The notes under the pieces were generated by a model. That model saw only the letters and a program-made list of their open reading frames with translations, was not told the origin of the DNA and did not search any database. From assembly GCF_048544455.1 (NCBI RefSeq), contig NC_133538.1, forward strand, positions 42,313,969 through 42,377,968: a stretch of 64,000 bases of DNA. The letters are read 5' to 3'. How positions within the stretch are numbered: the stretch's first letter is position 1; the number at the start of each line of letters is the position of its first letter. This DNA comes from Silene latifolia. Taxonomy: Eukaryota > Streptophyta > Magnoliopsida > Caryophyllales > Caryophyllaceae. The translations under genes and the position numbers were made by a program. Positions 62,001 to 64,000 of this stretch are shown here, in pieces.

Positions 62001-62356
62001 CTCTTAACCAGAGAGCGTTTGAAAAAAATGGGCATTACCTTGGATGATTCATGCGTGTTATGTGCTAGGGCTCCTGAGACGCATGATCACTTGTTTTTTG
62101 CTTGTGAATACAGTCAGAGATGCCTTCAAATCCTGTCCTCTAAACTGGATGCCATCTACCCATCGGGGGCTGGTTTGTTTGGTGGAACAGTCAGGTCTTC
62201 CCTTCTCAGAAAACCCAACAGCATACCGCAATGTTCCTGTTAGGCCTTATCTATTCTATCTGGTGGAGCAGAAACCATTGCAGAACAGAGAGTGTACTCT
62301 TGCGACCTGAGTATCTTATTGCTAGATTTGAAAAGAGTAGCTTCTTTGTAATGTAA
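59048..62356 (+). pseudogene. LINE ORF2, endonuclease and reverse transcriptase (frameshifted)
   Basis: ORF2 nicks target DNA and primes reverse transcription there. It starts at ATG 59048 (MVNLGFWNIRGLN). The APE-type endonuclease shows GLFGLVETKV, WLVGGDFNNLL, SRLDRCLIND and YFDHCPCV. RT shows SNKAPGPDGYNSQFYKD, FRPIACCNSIYKCISKVLCN, AFIKGRDIVENILI, IDLQKAYDSIEW, GLRQGDPLSPLIF and the catalytic FADDLLLFCRG. A C-terminal zinc-binding RT-associated domain has WLVMQSRLLTRERLKKMGI, then CVLC and HLFFAC. Frames change near 59490, near 60250 and near 62180, with the tail (IWWSRNHCRTES) ending at 62356. RT itself is open for 636 residues. Confidence 0.92.
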
Positions 62357-62509
62357 AGTGAGTGTTTCTCCTGCTTGTTTAGGAGTTTAAAACGTTGAGC
62401 AGTGAATTAGCTTTGTTAGCTAGTTGATCTTTGAACGATTGTATCTTGGTTTCCTTATTAATATAAGCTTACCTTTTTACCAAAAAAAAAAAAAAAAAAA
62501 GAAAGAAAA

Positions 62510-63160
62510 AATAAAAAAAGAATTTGGATGATGTCAGTTTTCCTCCTATGTTCTTATTCTATCTTATGAGGAGTTGTTATCATTCGGTTTAGTGAGTTTT
62601 TATTGCCAAACAAAGGCATTTGTGCTTGATTTTGATGGTCTTGAAGCGGATATGGTTCATTTGGGTTTGTTTAGGTAGCTAGCTTGGCTTATACCCTCAC
62701 ATTCCCAAAAATGTTTTGCCCCTTCTTACCCATTGACTCACTTTTCCATATTTTTGTAAGCACTCGGCTGTGACGGGACCTTGTTTGGTTGGAATGTATG
62801 TGTACGGTAGCTAGAATTGTCTATCATACTATATTGCATGCATGCTTATGTGGGTCGTAGTCTAGGTGAGCGACTATACTTTAGTTTCTCTCTTACATAT
62901 ACTTGCTCACCCTTTGCTTCATGAGAGAAGAGTGACCCGTGAGAGTCCATCTTTAACGCTCTTTCAAGGTCGACGGTTCGGCTTTATTATAAACATCTTA
63001 TAACTCGTTTGCATTTGACAGGTTCGCTATAAGTGTTGGTTTGCTTGCATTAAATTGGTTTAAGTGGACGATTTATAGTTAGCTCTGAGTTTTATTCCGT
63101 TCCATTAGTTAGTTGCATATAGTTTGCTTGGAGACAACCAATGGTTTGGTTTGGGAGATT
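62510..63160 (+). other. Athila-B 3' interior end and polypurine tract
   Basis: Sequence similar to the minus strand of Athila-A 29301-29900 resumes after the LINE. The tract ggtttggtttgggagatt directly precedes the 3' LTR. No gene is seen. Confidence 0.75.
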
Positions 63161-64000
63161 TGATGCGTGCATTTTATATAGTCTTTTTAAGCCTGATTTG
63201 TACGCATTTCTATGCTATTCCCGTAGTTTTAGGTTACGAAATGCCCCGAATAGTCTACTTTGGTTCGTTTGGATTTAATTGCAGGAATGGACTCGGAAGG
63301 AGCAGAATTGAGCCTTTTATTGTCCCTTTAGCTTGCATTTAGGAGATGGAAGAATCAGAGCGAGAATACTACTGTCTTGAAATGCGCAAAGTCGTCATGG
63401 AAGCTAAATCAAACGTCCTATGGCTGGTTCAGTGACAGTTAACTCGATCGAGAGGTTATGTTGACTTGTCTGCTCGATCAAGATCTTTTGGATGGTGAAC
63501 AATCCTCGATCGAACCCCTGCTGTGTTCGATCGAGAGGTGCCTTTTTGGTGGTCCTCGATCGAGTAGTTTTTATACTCGATAGAGATGTTTTTGCTGAGA
63601 GTTGTTCGATCGAGAAGTATCAAAGTGCTCGATCGAACACTTTGAGATCTGACGCGGGATTTTCTTGCGTGAACCTGTTTATTTAATATCTTAAGTATCG
63701 TATTTAGGTTAATAAAATATGTTTCCTACAAATAGGAGAGACTTAATTAGGTTTTAGGATCTTTTCATTCAGTTTTAATCATTCATTTATTCAGTAATCT
63801 TTCGTTTCAACGTTGCTTGCTTCAATTTTCCGGATTTTCGAATTGTGTAATTCTTTACTCTCTTTTATTCAAAGTATTATTTCTATTTTGCAACACTTTA
63901 ATTCTTGTTCTTTAATTGCTGTTGATTATTAGATTTATTGTTAAGTTTATCCAATTCCCTTTTATTCCTATTAATACCATGTTTATTACACTTATCAATC
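63161..64000 (+). repeat. Athila-B 3' LTR, cut by the window end
   Basis: The first 840 bp match 49613-50450 with point changes and small indels. The palindrome run is present at 63442-63642. Confidence 0.93.

Larger units (their letters stand above)
57734..62496 (+). mobile_element. L1-type LINE retrotransposon, full-length but broken
   Basis: ORF1 and ORF2 are followed by a 3' untranslated part ending aagcttacctttttacc and a poly-A run (62482-62500). A 13-bp direct repeat aaaagaaagaaaa (57721-57733, 62497-62509) is the best target-duplication candidate, though its low complexity leaves the edges uncertain by several bases. It lies in the same orientation as Athila-B, which it interrupts. 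Confidence 0.88.
49613..64000 (+). mobile_element. Athila-B: polymerase-less Athila element, right end off the window
   Basis: The 5' LTR (49613-51091) starts TGATGCGTGCATT and ends GTGTCA. An Asp-tRNA-like primer site follows. The interior holds one gag-protease frame, a palindrome-rich leader, the post-pol ORF, an A-rich 3' part with a nested LINE, a purine tract ending at 63160, and the start of the 3' LTR. No RT, RNase H or integrase motif occurs between 54171 and 55045 or elsewhere outside the LINE. It would depend on a full Athila for its enzymes. Confidence 0.92.

Overview
This window looks like heterochromatic or intergenic DNA from a flowering plant with a large, retrotransposon-filled genome. 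I find no intact cellular gene, no tRNA or rRNA gene and no CRISPR array. Nearly every base belongs to a transposable element, and the elements are inserted into one another. Their families (Ty3/gypsy Tat and Athila, large coding-free LTR elements primed by initiator Met tRNA, a Copia-type solo LTR and a plant L1-type LINE) point to an angiosperm, most likely a eudicot. The species cannot be fixed from the sequence.

Region 1 (1-27062) is the 3' part of a Tat-lineage element, here called Tat1. It holds an integrase remnant, an accessory ORF on the opposite strand, tandem repeats and a 3' LTR. Tat1 is split twice. A Copia-like solo LTR (2028-3296, target duplication gaaac) cut the end of the accessory ORF. 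A coding-free LTR element on the minus strand, LARD-A (7635-23668, duplication ggcac), entered a hairpin-type tandem repeat. LARD-A was in turn invaded, inside an (ATT)n array in one of its LTRs, by a complete but decayed Tat element, Tat2 (12646-23427, duplication attat). Tat2 carries gag, protease, RT, two RNase H modules and integrase on the plus strand. On the minus strand it carries an accessory gene with its own TATA box and a convincing intron. A 139-bp LINE tail sits in the leader of that gene.

Region 2 (27063-28026 plus 49431-49612) is older unassigned sequence, visible as the two flanks of the next insertion.

Region 3 (28027-49430) is an Athila element on the minus strand, Athila-A (duplication catat). 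It has gag, protease, RT, RNase H, integrase and a post-pol ORF, all degenerate. Its gag is interrupted by LARD-B (38338-47563, duplication ggctc), which has 3-kb LTRs and a 3.2-kb interior without recognisable coding.

Region 4 (49613 to beyond 64000) is a second Athila element on the plus strand, Athila-B. It keeps gag-protease and the post-pol ORF but has no RT, RNase H or integrase. A LINE with two ORFs sits in its A-rich 3' untranslated region (57734-62496).

The genes serve element replication only: Gag forms the particle, protease matures it, RT and RNase H make cDNA, and integrase inserts it. Every enzyme copy here is broken, so any present movement would need proteins from other copies. 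The observations I rate highest are the spliced, promoter-bearing antisense genes of the Tat elements, the polymerase-less Athila-B whose gag-protease frame has decayed only by stop codons, and the clusters of TCGATCGA-type palindromes in LTRs, leaders and coding linkers of the Athila elements.
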